The notes below the pieces were generated by a model, which was not told where the DNA came from, made no database searches, and was given only the letters and a program-made list of their open reading frames with translations. This document shows positions 1 through 10,120 of a stretch of DNA of 64,000 nucleotides, one piece after another; the stretch's first letter is position 1, and each line of letters begins with the position of its first letter. Source of the stretch: Roseiarcus sp963805295. Lineage in GTDB: Bacteria; Pseudomonadota; Alphaproteobacteria; Rhizobiales; Beijerinckiaceae. The DNA is taken from positions 62,001 to 126,000 of the forward strand of contig CAWDTW010000018.1 of the NCBI GenBank assembly GCA_963805295.1, given 5' to 3'. A program made the position numbers and the translations under genes.

Positions 1-8
1 TTGAGTAG

Positions 9-488
9 TTAATGTGGACTTGGCCTCGGGGCGGGATCCGGAGGGTAAGCCACGATGCGCTCGCCGGGACCGGGCGTGGTGAATTGAAAGACCGAGCTCT
101 TGACCCCGTCGCTCTCACCATCGCTCGCCGTCGAGGTCACCGCATAGTAATAGGTCGTCTGCGGTTTCAGACCTTCCATGCGCACACGGAAAATCGTCTC
201 GGGATGGCCGCGGTTGAGCCTGATGGGCGACTTCGCCATCTGGCTCAGCTCCCGGGGATCGGTCCCGTAGTGCACGATGCCGAAATGCTGATCGTCCCCG
301 CCGGGGTTGCTGGTCGTCCACTGGATAATGGCCAGATCATCGACGGCCATTTCGAGGGTCGGCTCTTGCGTGATCTCGACGTGCGCAGCCTTCGGAGCCG
401 GAGGAAGGATCTGAGCGAGGATTGGGGTGGAGAAGAGCATGCAACCAACCGTCGCCGCGATCGCCAGCTTCAGAACCCGGCTCGTCAT
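9..488 (-). CDS. exported fibronectin type III-like protein
   Basis: A 159-residue protein with a clear Sec signal peptide: a basic start (MTSRVLK), a hydrophobic stretch at about residues 7-24 and an Ala-rich cleavage region near residue 25. The rest looks like one fibronectin III or purple-acid-phosphatase N-terminal sandwich; it has IIQWTTSNPG, VRMEGLKPQTTYYYAV and FQFTTPG, which fit the B, E-F and G strands of such folds. There is no catalytic motif. The gene lies 55 bp downstream of the di-haem peroxidase gene on the same strand, so the two are probably co-transcribed. A periplasmic or surface role is inferred; the substrate is unknown. Confidence 0.75.
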   Translation of the reverse strand: MTSRVLKLAIAATVGCMLFSTPILAQILPPAPKAAHVEITQEPTLEMAVDDLAIIQWTTSNPGGDDQHFGIVHYGTDPRELSQMAKSPIRLNRGHPETIFRVRMEGLKPQTTYYYAVTSTASDGESDGVKSSVFQFTTPGPGERIVAYPPDPAPRPSPH

Positions 489-543
489 GGGATCTCATTC
501 GGTATCCCATGCAAGGACGCCGCCAGTCGCGCCTTGTTTTGCC

Positions 544-2440
544 CTACGGGATAGGTTTTGGCCCGGGCAGAGGCGCCACGCCGCAGACAGCCGCCGCGCA
601 GGGCGGAAGCGGGTCCGGGGTGGGGATGAGGACCTCGTTTCCTTGGGTCGACGCCGAGCCACCCGTCTTGCACACGCCGGTAAAGGTATCGCTGTTGGGA
701 TAAGGCGTCGTGAAACCGTCCGTCAGCGTTTGCAAGAAGGCCACGATCTGGTTCTCCTCCTGATCCGTCAAACCGAGGTTGCCGGTCGTCATGTCGATAT
801 TGTTCGGAACTTCGGGCATCGGCCAGCAGTCCACTTTCTCCGTCGTTCCCGGCGGGCAATGTCCCGAGGTGACGTTGTAGGCATAGACGTCGCGGGTGTT
901 GTAGAAATGCACGAGCTGCTTCAGGCTCTTGATGTAGCCGTTGTGAAAGAACTCCTTCTGGAAATAGGGGCCGGGCGCCTCGGTGGTGGGGCACTGCGAT
1001 GGCGTCATCGCCACATCGCGCGCCGTCGATGTCTGCATCTGGCCGTCAGACGCCGGCGCCGACGATATCCATGTCGCATTCGGGTTGGGCGCGGACCCGG
1101 GGCCGCTTCTGAGGAAATTGCCCAATCCCAGATCTCTGTAGCCAAAGCCCAAGGAATTGGGGGTGAAGCCGAGCGCATCCGGCTTGTCCTGATAGAAAAT
1201 AGCGACCCTGGGGTTCAGGGGCAGTCCCTCATTGGCATAGCCGAAGCAGGTCAACGGCGGCGCCTGATTGGCGGCCGCGCTGGTATCAGTCCCCGTCGTC
1301 GTCGAGGGCGTTGAACCCGACCCGGTCCCGGACGTCTGGGTGCTGCCGCGTCCGTCGAGGTGGCATGTGTTGCAGGCGGCCTTGCCGTCGAACAGCTTGT
1401 AACCGGCCGCCTCGTCTGATGTCAGGGTCGCTTTGCCCGCCAGGAACGCATCGAATTTCGACGAGAAGGGGCTGACATCGGCTGTGTGTTCGAGGGCGGA
1501 GATCGACTGGCCCCAGTGATCATAAATATCGTTTGCCTTGGTGCGGTCGTTTGGACTGAGCGCGATTGGCGTCGCGGTCGGAAAATTCCCTCCCGGGGTA
1601 GAGCAGGTCTGTTCGGTATCGCTCGGCCAATTGATGTCGAAGTCCGAGCCCCAGACCTGCTCGAAGAGGGGTTTGTACTGAGCTTGGGATATCCGCCACG
1701 CGATGCACGCTGTGTCGGGGAAGCCCATTTCCTGGGTATCGACCGGCGGATGCTGTGCCTGTTCGGCGTCGGGACTATGCAGCTTGTACCCGGTCGCGCG
1801 CGCATCCCAGAACTCGCCGCCGACGAACGCCTGGAGCCTTTCGTTGAAGTGCAACACCGCGAACAGGGGCGCATACGTGATATCGCTGCGCAGTCCGCTT
1901 GCCGGCCCGAACGTGGAATGTTCCGGGATAGGCGACCATCGTCAGATTGACGGACGGGATCGGTCCGCTAAAGCCGGCGTAGGGCATGTGGCAGGAAGCG
2001 CAGGCCTCGTTTCTCAAGGGAGAGATGTTCTCGTCGTAGTTCAGCAGCCCACCGAGAATCCGTACCGCCTCATAGCCGGAACCCTGCAGGGTTGGAGGGT
2101 TACCTAGGCCCTGGGTGTTACTGTAGGTCAGAGGAGGCAAGGCTCGCCACTGCGCGAGATAACGACCGAAGACGGTTCGGATTTCGGACCGAACTCTTGC
2201 GATCTCCGCGTCCAAATCGGGCGGAAGAATGCCGGGCGGATACGGGTTGTAGACTGGTGGGCCTCCTGGTTGCCCGGACTGCGGCGTAGCTCCCCCTTGA
2301 GCCGACACGGCGTAGCCCATTGTTGCGGCCAACGCCGTGCAAATGACGGCCTTTGTCACAAAGGGACGTCGCCGGACGACATGCGCGACAAGCTTCAAGA
2401 TCGTGGTCTGCCGGAACAGTTGGTGCAAACGAGACGACAT
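544..2440 (-). pseudogene. di-haem cytochrome c peroxidase (CCP/MauG family), frameshifted
   Basis: Two overlapping reading frames together give one long di-haem peroxidase. The N-terminal part (start at 2440) has a membrane/signal segment (residues 28-47) and a haem site ACASCHMPY. The C-terminal part carries the second haem site ACNTCHLDGRGS. The frame breaks at about position 1879, where one extra base changes a family-typical QRYTYAPLFAVLHF into an out-of-frame tail. Removing that base restores about 630 codons. MauG/CCP proteins reduce peroxide or oxidise protein substrates in the periplasm; this one is longer than classical CcpA and has a Gly/Thr/Ser-rich insert near the second haem. 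It heads a unit with the fibronectin-like gene. As read, it is not translatable as one chain. Confidence 0.8.
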
Positions 2441-3235
2441 TGGCGGACCCCTTCCTTCAACGTGGAGTCACCCTGATAGACGTCTGCCTACATGTCTGCT
2501 GTCGCCAAGACGTTCACCAATGGCATTGCCTTGGGCACGAAGCTTCCGTTTCCGCAGACGAGGGGGCTGGAATCGACCTCTGGAATAGACCTCTGGGAGG
2601 CCGTCATTGGCACTGCGGCGGCAAGGAAGTCGCCGTTGTTCCGTTCAATGACGCGACTTCGCCGCGTCATAGGCAAGCCGGCAGTAGCGACGATTACGAC
2701 ATGCGCCAGCGGGTGGAGATCAGCCATACCGCGCTCGCTTTAGAATAGTAAGCAAAGAAACGCGGCAGAATAGTACGCACAGAAACGTGTCGATGTAAAG
2801 CAGCAGAATGATCTCTGTCAGTAGCAGACGATAGGTCCCGTTTAGGTAGCGCACGATCTGTCCGGTAGCAGTTCCCGCGCAAAAATTCCGTGTTCGCGCA
2901 AGAGCTTCCTCTTCGACAATTTCAAGCTTCCTGTTTTCACGCCCACAGCGGCGGTCGGCGGCGGCCTTCGGGCGACATCCGCGGCTCGCCGGCGCCGCGC
3001 CGGCACCCCGCTGGCGCCGCCTCTCTCAACTCCGCATTTGGCGATTCCCGCCCGTCGACAGACCTCCATTGCAAGGTGTGAAAATTCTTGCCGAAAGCCG
3101 GGCGTCGTACTACATTTTTTCTCTTTTAGGCAGGCGGCCGATGAACGAGCAGCTCCGTGGCGGGGGCTGCTCATGCGAGAGGCGTCTCAAGACGAGGAAG
3201 GTTGGGTCCTGGGAGTTGAAAAATCTCACCCGATT
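2441..3235. other. gene-free stretch before the insertion sequence
   Basis: No reading frame here has a recognisable product or convincing coding character. The only structure seen is a pair of imperfect direct repeats at 2742-2787. The right edge is the insertion sequence. Confidence 0.5.
2742..2787. repeat. two imperfect 21-bp direct repeats
   Basis: The units AGAATAGTAAGCAAAGAAAC (from 2742) and AGAATAGTACGCACAGAAAC (from 2767) differ at two positions and start 25 bp apart. They lie about 300 bp upstream of the peroxidase start on the opposite side. They could be paired regulator sites or leftover repeat DNA; no function is assigned. Confidence 0.4.
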
Positions 3236-3257
3236 GTAACCGGGGCAAATTCCCGGG
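3236..3257 (+). repeat. left terminal inverted repeat of the IS66 element
   Basis: 22 bp, starting GTAACCGGGG and ending TTCCCGGG; it matches the complement of 4946-4967 exactly. Confidence 0.9.
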
Positions 3258-3297
3258 CGGAAAGGAAGTGTTAATGGAAGCTTGATTCAAGCCGGGC

Positions 3298-4937
3298 ATG
3301 TCGCCTGGCTCGATTGATTCGCTTGAACGCATGACGCCGGCCGAGCTGATCGGCCTGGTTCGCCAATTGATCGGGGAAGTGGCGCGGTTGCGGGCGGAGA
3401 ACGAGAAGTTGAGCCAAGTTGTGGTGAGGCTTCGGGTCGAGAACCAGACGCTGAAGGACGAGATCGCGCGGTTGAAGCTTTTGCCGCCCCGCGCCCGCCG
3501 CACAAGCCGTCCGGGATGGAGAAAGCGACGGAAGGGCCGGAGGGCCATGCTGAGGGCGCGAAGGACGAGGCGTCGAAGCGGCGGCGCGGCCCTGGCGTCT
3601 CCAAGCTTTCGATCGACCGGGAGGAGACGCTGAAGGTCGAGGCCCCGGCGGGCTCGCGCTTCAAGGGCTATGAGGAGATCACCGTTCAGGACCTGATGGC
3701 GACGGCCGAGACGACGCTCTACCGGCGGGAGCGCTGGGAGACGCCGGACGGCGAAACGCTGATTGCGCCGCTTGCGACGGGGATCGTGGGCGGATGCGGC
3801 CCGCATCTGCATCGTTTCGTGGTGATGCTGCATTTTGAGGGCCAGATGCCCTGCGAACGGATCGTGGCGCTTCTGGCCGGTATGGGCCTGACGATCTCCA
3901 AACGTCAGGTGGTGCGGCTGTTGACCGCGAAGCTGGATAGCTTTCGCGCCGAGGACGAGGCGGTGCTGCGGGCGGGGCTTGCCGAGGCGCCCTTCGTCAC
4001 CGTCGACGACACCGGGGCGCGCCATGCGGGCAACGGCTGTTTCACCACCCACATCGGCTCCGACCGGTTCGCCGCGTTCCGCACCGGGCCGGGCAAGTCG
4101 CGTCTGGCTTTCCTGGGCCGATTGCTCGGCGGCGCGGCGCGCTATGTGATCAATGCCGCCGCGATCGCCTATATGCGCGGCGCCGATCTGTCGCAGGACG
4201 TCGTCGACAGGCTCGCCGGCCATGCTTCGCGGGACTTTGGCTCGCACGAGGAATGGACGGATCACTTGCACGCGCTCGGCCTCGCCGATTTGCGGGTCAC
4301 GCCCGATCCGGTGCGCCTCTCCAGCGAAGCGGCGCTGTGGGGCGCGATCGCCGAACAGGGCCTGCTCGGACACGCCGTGATCGTCTCCGACGACGCCGGC
4401 CAGTTCCGCGTCGGCGATCACGCGCTCTGCTGGGTCCACGCCGAGCGCCTCGTCCACAAGCTCCTGCCCGCCAACGACAAACAACGCAACGCCGTCGAGG
4501 TCGCCAAGCGGATGATCTGGTGGTTCTATCGGCGCTTGAAGGATTACAAGCTCGCGCCGAGCCCGGAACGGGCAAGCCTTCTGCGCTCGCAATTCGACCG
4601 CATCTTCAATCGCCGAACCGGCTATGCGACGCTCGATCGTCTGCTGAAACGCCTGCTCGGGCGCAAGAACGAACTCCTGCGCGTGCTCCAACGGCCGGAA
4701 ATCCCGCTCAACACCAACGCTTCCGAAAACGACATCCGCGCCTTCGTCACAAAGCGCAAGATCTCCGGCGGAACCGTCAGCGAAAGGGGTCGCCAGGCCC
4801 GCGACGTCATGCTCGGCCTCGCCAAGACCTGCAAGAAACTCAAAATCCCTTTCTTCGACTATCTCGGCGCCCGCCTCGGCATCCCCGGCCCCGCAATCCC
4901 CCACCTCGCAACCCTCGTCAGCCCCGCCCCAAGCTAA
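3298..4937 (+). pseudogene. IS66-family transposase, frameshifted near its N-terminus
   Basis: The first frame (3298-3633) starts with the coiled-coil region of IS66 transposases, including a VARLRAENEKL heptad stretch. At about 3490 the reading should move to the second frame, where HKPSGMEKATEG continues the usual linker; either two bases are extra or one is missing there. The second frame runs to 4937 and holds the catalytic core: FVTVDDTGARH (first Asp), VIVSDDAGQF (second Asp), CWVHAERL and the Glu-containing NASENDIRAFVTKRKISGG. The total length of about 545 codons is normal for this family. The function is DNA strand transfer by a DDE nuclease. As read, only a truncated core could be made from an internal start near 3516. 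Confidence 0.85.
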
Positions 4938-4945
4938 ACGCCTCG

Positions 4946-4967
4946 CCCGGGAATTTGCCCCGGTTAC
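4946..4967 (-). repeat. right terminal inverted repeat of the IS66 element
   Basis: 22 bp, ending GCCCCGGTTAC; perfect inverse of 3236-3257. Confidence 0.9.
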
Positions 4968-5418
4968 GCCCGATTGCTCTAAGCCTTTGAAAACACTCAA
5001 AACTGCAATCGGCAAGTGTTGTAACGAGTTGGCATGAACGCGCGGTCGGCGCCGCATCCGCTTGGGGTCGGCGCCATTCATCCTTCGGGCGGGCTCTGCT
5101 CAGGCCGGGCCGGTCACCGCCGGGCAGTCGTCGCGGCCGGACTGCACGAAAGGACATCGAGTCCGGGGTTACCGGGACGCCTTACTGAACCCCTGACGAA
5201 ATTTCGATCCGCAATCGATGGAGGCCCATTCGGCGGTTGCGGAAGAATCGATATTATAACATCGTATTAAACATAAAGTGCGCCATGAAGTTGGGAAGGC
5301 GTTGTCGGACCGCCCGATCGCGCCCCTTTGGGCGCTCTCTTAGACGCGGTCGTCGACCAAGTCGGCCGCGCTTGGCCCAAGCGCGGCCACAACGCGGCCC
5401 GGCCGGAGCGCAGGTTCG
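4968..5418. other. gene-free stretch after the insertion sequence
   Basis: No supported gene. A short AT-rich patch lies at about 5249-5280. Nothing else is recognised. Confidence 0.45.
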
Positions 5419-6090
5419 TCACGCGGCGATTTCGTTCCACAGGCGGCGCAACGGTGGCTCGTCCTCCTCGATCTCGGCGAAGCGCCCTGTGGGATCGAGA
5501 AAGTAATTGTCGGTGCGGTCATCGTTGACCTGGCTCACCTCGCCGGCAAGCACGGGTCCCTTGCCGGCTTCGCCGTAGAAGCGGTGGTAGACGCCGCGCT
5601 CGATCGTCACGCTCTCGCCGGGGCTCAGCCGCAGCTTCTCCCATGGTTGCAGAGTGTGGGTGACGCCGTCCACAAGGACCGTCACCGGCGTGTCTGTCGT
5701 CTTGCCGTCCTTGTCGGCGTGCGCGAATTCGAGCACGAGCACGCCGCCGGCGCGGTTGATGATGTCCTCCATCTTGACACGATGGCGATGCGTCGGCGTC
5801 TCCTGTCCCTCGCCGACGATCAAGAGCTTCTTAGCGTAAGGCTTGCCGTTCGGGTCGCTTTGGACGCCGTTGCGCACGCAGAACAGGGTGAGGCCGCGCC
5901 TGGCGAAGTCTCCGGAGCCGAAATCGGTCACGTCCCAGCCCATCTGGCAGTCGTGCAGATAGCGCGCCGTCGCGCCGGCCTCGGCGAAGTCCTCGGCCGT
6001 CCAGTGCGCCCACCGCGGCAACGACCAGCGGTTGGTTTCCAAGAGCTCCATCGCCCGGCGGATGGCGGCGTTGATTTCCGATCGCTTCAT
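5419..6090 (-). CDS. D-lyxose/D-mannose-type sugar isomerase (cupin)
   Basis: A 223-residue protein matching the D-lyxose ketol-isomerase family, which interconverts D-lyxose and D-xylulose or D-mannose and D-fructose in the cytoplasm. Family signatures visible are GWDVTDFGSGDF, the metal-binding cupin block THRHRVKMEDIINR (two His and a Glu), the sugar-site region around residues 130-165 with LSPGESVTIERGVYHRF, and the late EVSQVNDDRTDNYF. The length is normal for the family. It is a single gene with no sugar transporter or kinase beside it, so its physiological substrate cannot be read from context. The start MKRSEIN matches the usual N-terminus of the family. Confidence 0.88.
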   Translation of the reverse strand: MKRSEINAAIRRAMELLETNRWSLPRWAHWTAEDFAEAGATARYLHDCQMGWDVTDFGSGDFARRGLTLFCVRNGVQSDPNGKPYAKKLLIVGEGQETPTHRHRVKMEDIINRAGGVLVLEFAHADKDGKTTDTPVTVLVDGVTHTLQPWEKLRLSPGESVTIERGVYHRFYGEAGKGPVLAGEVSQVNDDRTDNYFLDPTGRFAEIEEDEPPLRRLWNEIAA

Positions 6091-6313
6091 CGCTCGTCCT
6101 CCCTTGCCGAACTCGCGGCGGAATGAGCTTCGCCGGCGCCCGCCACGGGCGCTCTGCGCCCGCCACCCGCCGCCGTGTCTAAGCGCAGTATAGCGGCCGG
6201 CCGGAAAGGCGTGCAGTCGATATCGGCGCGCTGTGGCGCGAACGCCAGTCGTCGGCGACGGGCCGCCCGGCGCTCGTCAATTGCCGCGGCGCGCCGGTCC
6301 GCTGACGCGCCCG

Positions 6314-7232
6314 CTACCGCGTCGCCCCGGGCTTATAGGTTTTCAGGTAATGGGCGATCGCCGCGAGATCGGAGTCCGGGACGTGAGAGAGACTCCGCAC
6401 CTCCGCGGCCATCGGGCCGCCGAGCACGTCCCCCGTCGGGGTGAACCCGGTCGAGAGCGCGGTGACGACGTCGCTTTCGGACCAGTCCTTCAGACCATGC
6501 GCCGTGATGTCGGGCGCCTTGCCCTTGCCGTCCGGCAACGGGCCGCCGGTCAGCCGGCGGGAGGCGATGATTCCGCCCAAAAAGTCGCGGGGGGAATGGC
6601 ACTGCGCGCAATGCCCCGGTCCCTCGACGAGATAGCGGCCGAGCGCTTCCGTGTCCGTCGGATCGACAGCGGGCGGATGATCGATCGTCGGCATATAAAG
6701 CAGCTTCCACAATCCGACGGCGCGGCGGATCGAGAACGGGAAGCTCAGCGCATCGGCAGGCGCGCGTCCCGGGGCCGGCGGCAGCGTGCGAAGGAAGGCG
6801 AAGAGGTCGCGCACGTCCTCGAGCGACATGCGGCAGTAGGACGTATAGGGAAACGCCGGATAGAGATGCTCGCCCGCCGGCGAGACGCCCGCCATCAGCG
6901 CGTTGGCGAAGTCGGCCGCGCTCCATTTCCCGATCCCGTCGACCGGATCGGGCGAGATGTTCGGCGGATAGAACGAGCCGAACGGCGTCTTCAGCTCCAT
7001 GCCGCCCCCGAGTTCGAAGCGGGTCCTTCTGGCCCGGCGACATGTGGCAAGACTCGCAGCCGGCGATGTAGAACACGTTTTTCCCGGCCTCGGGGTCGCC
7101 CGGCTCAGAGACCGCGGCTGCGACCTCGGCGCCGACGCCGCGCGGGGCGGTCGCCTCCCACGCTGCGGCCGGGACGAGGACGGCCGCGAGGCCGAATGCG
7201 TATGCAATTCGGTGCGCATGAACGGTCCGCAC
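6314..7232 (-). pseudogene. di-haem cytochrome c, frameshifted
   Basis: The start at 7232 gives a signal peptide (hydrophobic AYAFGLAAVLVPAAAW) and the first haem motif GCESCHMSPGQKDPL. One extra base at about 7013 then shifts the frame. The other frame continues as GGGMELKTPFGSFYPPNISPD, a segment typical of exported cytochromes that partner dehydrogenases, and holds the second haem motif GHCAQCHSPRDF, then WSESDVVTALSTG before the stop. Together they give about 305 residues. It sits 25 bp downstream of the cytochrome c' gene and probably shares its transcript. Electron transfer in the periplasm is inferred from the family; the electron donor is not apparent. Confidence 0.78.
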
Positions 7233-7257
7233 GAGCCGTTGCGGCGCCCGAGGGCCG

Positions 7258-7707
7258 CTACTGCTGCTTCGTATGGTATTTCTCGTGGCAGCCGTCGCAG
7301 TTCTTGAGCACGCCGGGCATCGTGGCTTTGAAGCTCGCCTCGTCCTTGATCGAGGCGAGCGCGGCCTTGGCGTCCTCGCCGAACTTTTTAAAGCGCGCGT
7401 CGAGATCGGCCAGGTTGTCGTCTTCCCAGATTGCCGGCAAGGCGTGGGTGTCGCCGGTCTTGCTGTCGGGCGGGAAGAGGGCGGGCTCCTTCTCAGCGGC
7501 GTTCTCGTAAGTTCTCAGCGCCTTCTGCACCGTCGCGAGATCGAACGGGGCCTTGTCGCGCAGCATCGGGATGAGCGGTTTGGACACCTCCCCGTCGACT
7601 TTCATCAGCGCGCGCCGCGCCTTGATCGCGTCGGCGCCCGACACCGCCGCCAGCGCGACCCCCGCGCTCGTCGCAATCGCGAGCGCCGCAAACGTCATCC
7701 GCATCAT
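7258..7707 (-). CDS. cytochrome c' (class II, four-helix)
   Basis: A 149-residue exported protein. The start at 7707 was chosen because it is preceded by a good GGAGG site and leads into a signal peptide (MMRMTFAALAIATSAGVALA). The mature part is helical and ends with the single haem site NCDGCHEKYH near the C-terminus, the hallmark of class II cytochromes c. Such proteins bind NO or take part in periplasmic electron transfer. The gene is followed after 25 bp by the di-haem cytochrome, so they form a small cytochrome operon. Earlier in-frame starts (up to 7869) would remove the signal peptide from the N-terminus and are unlikely. Confidence 0.85.
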   Translation of the reverse strand: MMRMTFAALAIATSAGVALAAVSGADAIKARRALMKVDGEVSKPLIPMLRDKAPFDLATVQKALRTYENAAEKEPALFPPDSKTGDTHALPAIWEDDNLADLDARFKKFGEDAKAALASIKDEASFKATMPGVLKNCDGCHEKYHTKQQ

Positions 7708-7908
7708 GGTAGCCTCCGTCTTTCGGCGAGTCAGGCGGTCCGCCTGCCGGAAGTCCAACTGAAGGAACTTCAACGCGTTTTGATGACCGGTCCCAAACTT
7801 GCTGTGAAATGGCTCGCCTCTGGGCGGCATTTCGTTGCAGCTATCCAAACACGCGACGCGGCGTCGCATTCGACGTCGGAGACGCCTTGTCGAGGAATGA
7901 ACTGCCGG

Positions 7909-8974
7909 CTACCGCTGGGAAGCTTCGAATACGCCGTAGGGAAACGTCACCGGAAGGACCCGGGACAGACTTAGATCGGCTTCCGCGAAGAGCCGGGCGT
8001 ATTCATCGTCAGTTCTTTCCGTGCCGCCGGTTGTCACAAGCATGTTGATGTCGCTAAGAAACGTAGGGATAGATTGAACCGGATTTGCGAAGATCATTCG
8101 TTCGACGACAAGGACCTTTGCGCCTGCGGGCATGGCGCGGCGGCAATTGCGGAGGATTGCGATCGAGCGCTCGTCATTCCAGTCGTGGAGCACGTTGGCC
8201 ATGACGTAGCAATCGGCTCCGCTGGGAACGGACTTCGAAGAAGTCCCCTGCGACCACTTCGCACCGATCGGCGATGCCCGCCGCCTTGATTTTCGCCTCG
8301 GCGCCGGGGACGACGTTGGGCAGGTCCAGGATGACGCCGCGCAAGTTCGGGTGCGCCGCAAGGATGGCCGTTATCAGCGTCGCGTGCCCGCCGCCGACGT
8401 CGATGATCTTCCGCATGTGGGAAAAGTCGTAGGCGGAGGCGACGGTCGGCGCGAATACGGAGGTGCGCTCCGACATGGCCGCGTCAAACGCGACGGCGGC
8501 CTCGGGATGGCCGGCGAGGAATTCGAAGACCCCCATTCCGAAGGCCGAGTCGAACGCCGGCTCTCCCGTGCGCACGGCCTCAAGGATGTGGTCGAAAGCC
8601 CGCAGACCGCCAAGGCCGTCGGTGAGCAGCGCCCAGTTGCGCACCGATCCCTGAACTCCAGTTCGCAGCCGATCTCCTAGCGGGGAAAGTCCGAAGCTGC
8701 CCGGCTCAGGCTCGGTGAATACCCCGAGCGCGGCCAGAAGGCGCAGGACTCGATAGAGGGCCGCAGGCTGAGATTTCGTAAGCCGGGCCAATTCATCCGA
8801 GGTTCGTGAACCACTCTCCAAGAGGTCGGGGATCGCAAGCTTGGCGGCAACGTAAACCGCTCGGGAGATGAGGAAGCCCTGGATCATCCTGAGCACGGTC
8901 GCCGAGGCCTGCATCGGGTCAGCCGTCCCCGCTTCACGCTGTGCAGGACTTGATGCGCTGGCAATCGGCTCCAT
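7909..8974 (-). pseudogene. SAM-dependent O-methyltransferase (class I, plant-OMT-like), frameshifted
   Basis: The N-terminal frame (start 8974) has the winged-helix dimerisation domain of acetylserotonin/hydroxyneurosporene-type O-methyltransferases (SDELARLTKSQPAALYRVLR) and the SAM motif IIDVGGGHATLI. After GDFFE, at about 8233, one extra base breaks the frame; the other frame resumes as SVPSGADCYVMANVLHDW, the conserved catalytic-His region, and runs to 7909. The complete product would be about 355 residues, the normal family length. The substrate cannot be inferred; related enzymes methylate small aromatics or carotenoid hydroxyls. It stands alone between the cytochrome unit and the LysR gene. 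Confidence 0.8.
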
Positions 8975-9094
8975 GGCGTTGCTCCCGATCTGGCGGCCTT
9001 GTGGTTAATCCGCAAACCGGTCGATTTTATGCATTGGGCTGTTGGTCACTCCCCCTTGCCGCCGCCGCACAGGAAAGGCGAGACGTCGGATGAT

Positions 9095-10015
9095 CTACGT
9101 CGCCAATCGAAGGAAGCGGTCCCATTCGGGCTTGTCGCCGAAACGCGCGGCGAGGAAATCGGCGAACGCTCGCGTCTTGGCGGCCAGATAGCGGTTCGAC
9201 GCATAGAGCGCGTGGACGCCGAACGCCGGCTGGGGAAAGCGGTCGAGCACGGTTTTGAGGCGGCCGGCCTCGATGTCGGGCCCGACGAGAAAGGTCGGCA
9301 GCTCGGCGATTCCGAGCCCGGCCAGAGCCGCCTCGCGCAGGACGTCACCGTTGTTGGAGCAGAGAACCGAGTTGATTGGCGCGGCGATCGCCTCCCCGTC
9401 GACGACGATCCGCCATCGCTGCAGGGAGGTGGTGTGGCCGTAGCTCAGGCAGGGGAGGCGGGCGAGGTCCTCGGGCGCCTCCGGCGCGCCATGTCTTTCG
9501 ACGAAAGCGGGGGAGGCGACGAATGCGCGGCGCGCGGGCGCGAGCTTTCGCGCGATAAAGCTCGAGTCGGCGAGTTCGGCGATGCGGACGGTGACGTCGA
9601 CGCCCTCTTCGATCGGGTCGATGAAGCGGTCGGTCAAGGTCAGCTCGATCTTGAGGTCGGGAAATTTCGCCATGAACTCGGTGACCGCGGGCCCGAGATA
9701 GAGCGCTCCGAACGACGTCGGGCCGTTGACCTTGAGGACCCCGCGCGGCTCGCCGTGCAGGCGCGCGACCTGCATTTCCGTCTCTTCGACGCGCGCGAGA
9801 ATTTCTACGCATCGGTCGTAGTAGGCGAGGCCCGCCTCCGTCGCCCGGACGCGCCGCGTGGTGCGGTCGAGCAGCCGGACGCCGAGCAGATGCTCCAGCT
9901 CCATCACCGCCTTGCTGGTCGCCGAACGGGTCGATCCCAGGGCTCGCGCCGCCTCGGCGAAACTGCCGAGCGCCACCACCTTGGCGAAGGCGTTCATCGC
10001 GCCGAGCTTGTCCAT
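9095..10015 (-). CDS. LysR-family transcriptional regulator
   Basis: 306 residues. Residues 1-60 form the winged helix-turn-helix (FAKVVALGSFAEAARALGST, then SKAVMELEHLLGVRLLDRTT), and residues 90-300 the periplasmic-binding-like effector domain. It is divergent from the pirin gene with about 105 bp between the starts, a typical arrangement for a LysR protein that controls its neighbour. The spacer contains an inverted repeat TGGAGACA/TGTCTCCA that is a plausible operator. The effector is unknown. The start MDKLGAMNAF is usual for the subgroup, although the internal Met at residue 7 is possible. Confidence 0.88.
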   Translation of the reverse strand: MDKLGAMNAFAKVVALGSFAEAARALGSTRSATSKAVMELEHLLGVRLLDRTTRRVRATEAGLAYYDRCVEILARVEETEMQVARLHGEPRGVLKVNGPTSFGALYLGPAVTEFMAKFPDLKIELTLTDRFIDPIEEGVDVTVRIAELADSSFIARKLAPARRAFVASPAFVERHGAPEAPEDLARLPCLSYGHTTSLQRWRIVVDGEAIAAPINSVLCSNNGDVLREAALAGLGIAELPTFLVGPDIEAGRLKTVLDRFPQPAFGVHALYASNRYLAAKTRAFADFLAARFGDKPEWDRFLRLAT

Positions 10016-10030
10016 GGATTGGTTCCCGCT

Positions 10031-10068
10031 TGGAGACAGTCTGGGCAGAAACAGGCATATTGTCTCCA
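10031..10068. promoter_or_regulatory. inverted repeat between lysR-type and pirin genes, likely operator
   Basis: TGGAGACA at 10031-10038 and TGTCTCCA at 10061-10068 are perfect 8-bp arms separated by 22 bp. They sit between divergent starts (10015 and 10121), where a LysR regulator would be expected to bind. Confidence 0.5.
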
Positions 10069-10120
10069 GCTTTGCGCGATCTTACTTGAGGTGCAACCTT
10101 CTTGAGGCACGGTGGAACAG

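Larger units (their letters stand above)
3236..4967 (+). mobile_element. complete IS66-family insertion sequence (1732 bp)
   Basis: The element is bounded by 22-bp perfect inverted repeats that begin GTAACCGGGGC, at 3236-3257 and 4946-4967. Ends starting GTAA and 8-bp target duplications are typical of IS66. The flanking octamers are ACCCGATT (3228-3235) and GCCCGATT (4968-4975), a duplication with one mismatch. It encodes one IS66-type transposase and no separate TnpA/TnpB accessory genes. The transposase has an early frameshift, so the copy may not be autonomous. The same ends bound a 145-bp element at 43321-43465. Confidence 0.9.

Noticed and set aside
4253..4990. second transposase frame (245 codons)
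   Set aside because: Arg/Ala-rich alternate frame of the transposase core.
3171..5081. 636-codon open frame on the minus strand through the IS
   Set aside because: It is the antisense shadow of the IS66 transposase; its codon use and composition (Arg/Ala/Glu rich, no domain) are those of a complement frame.
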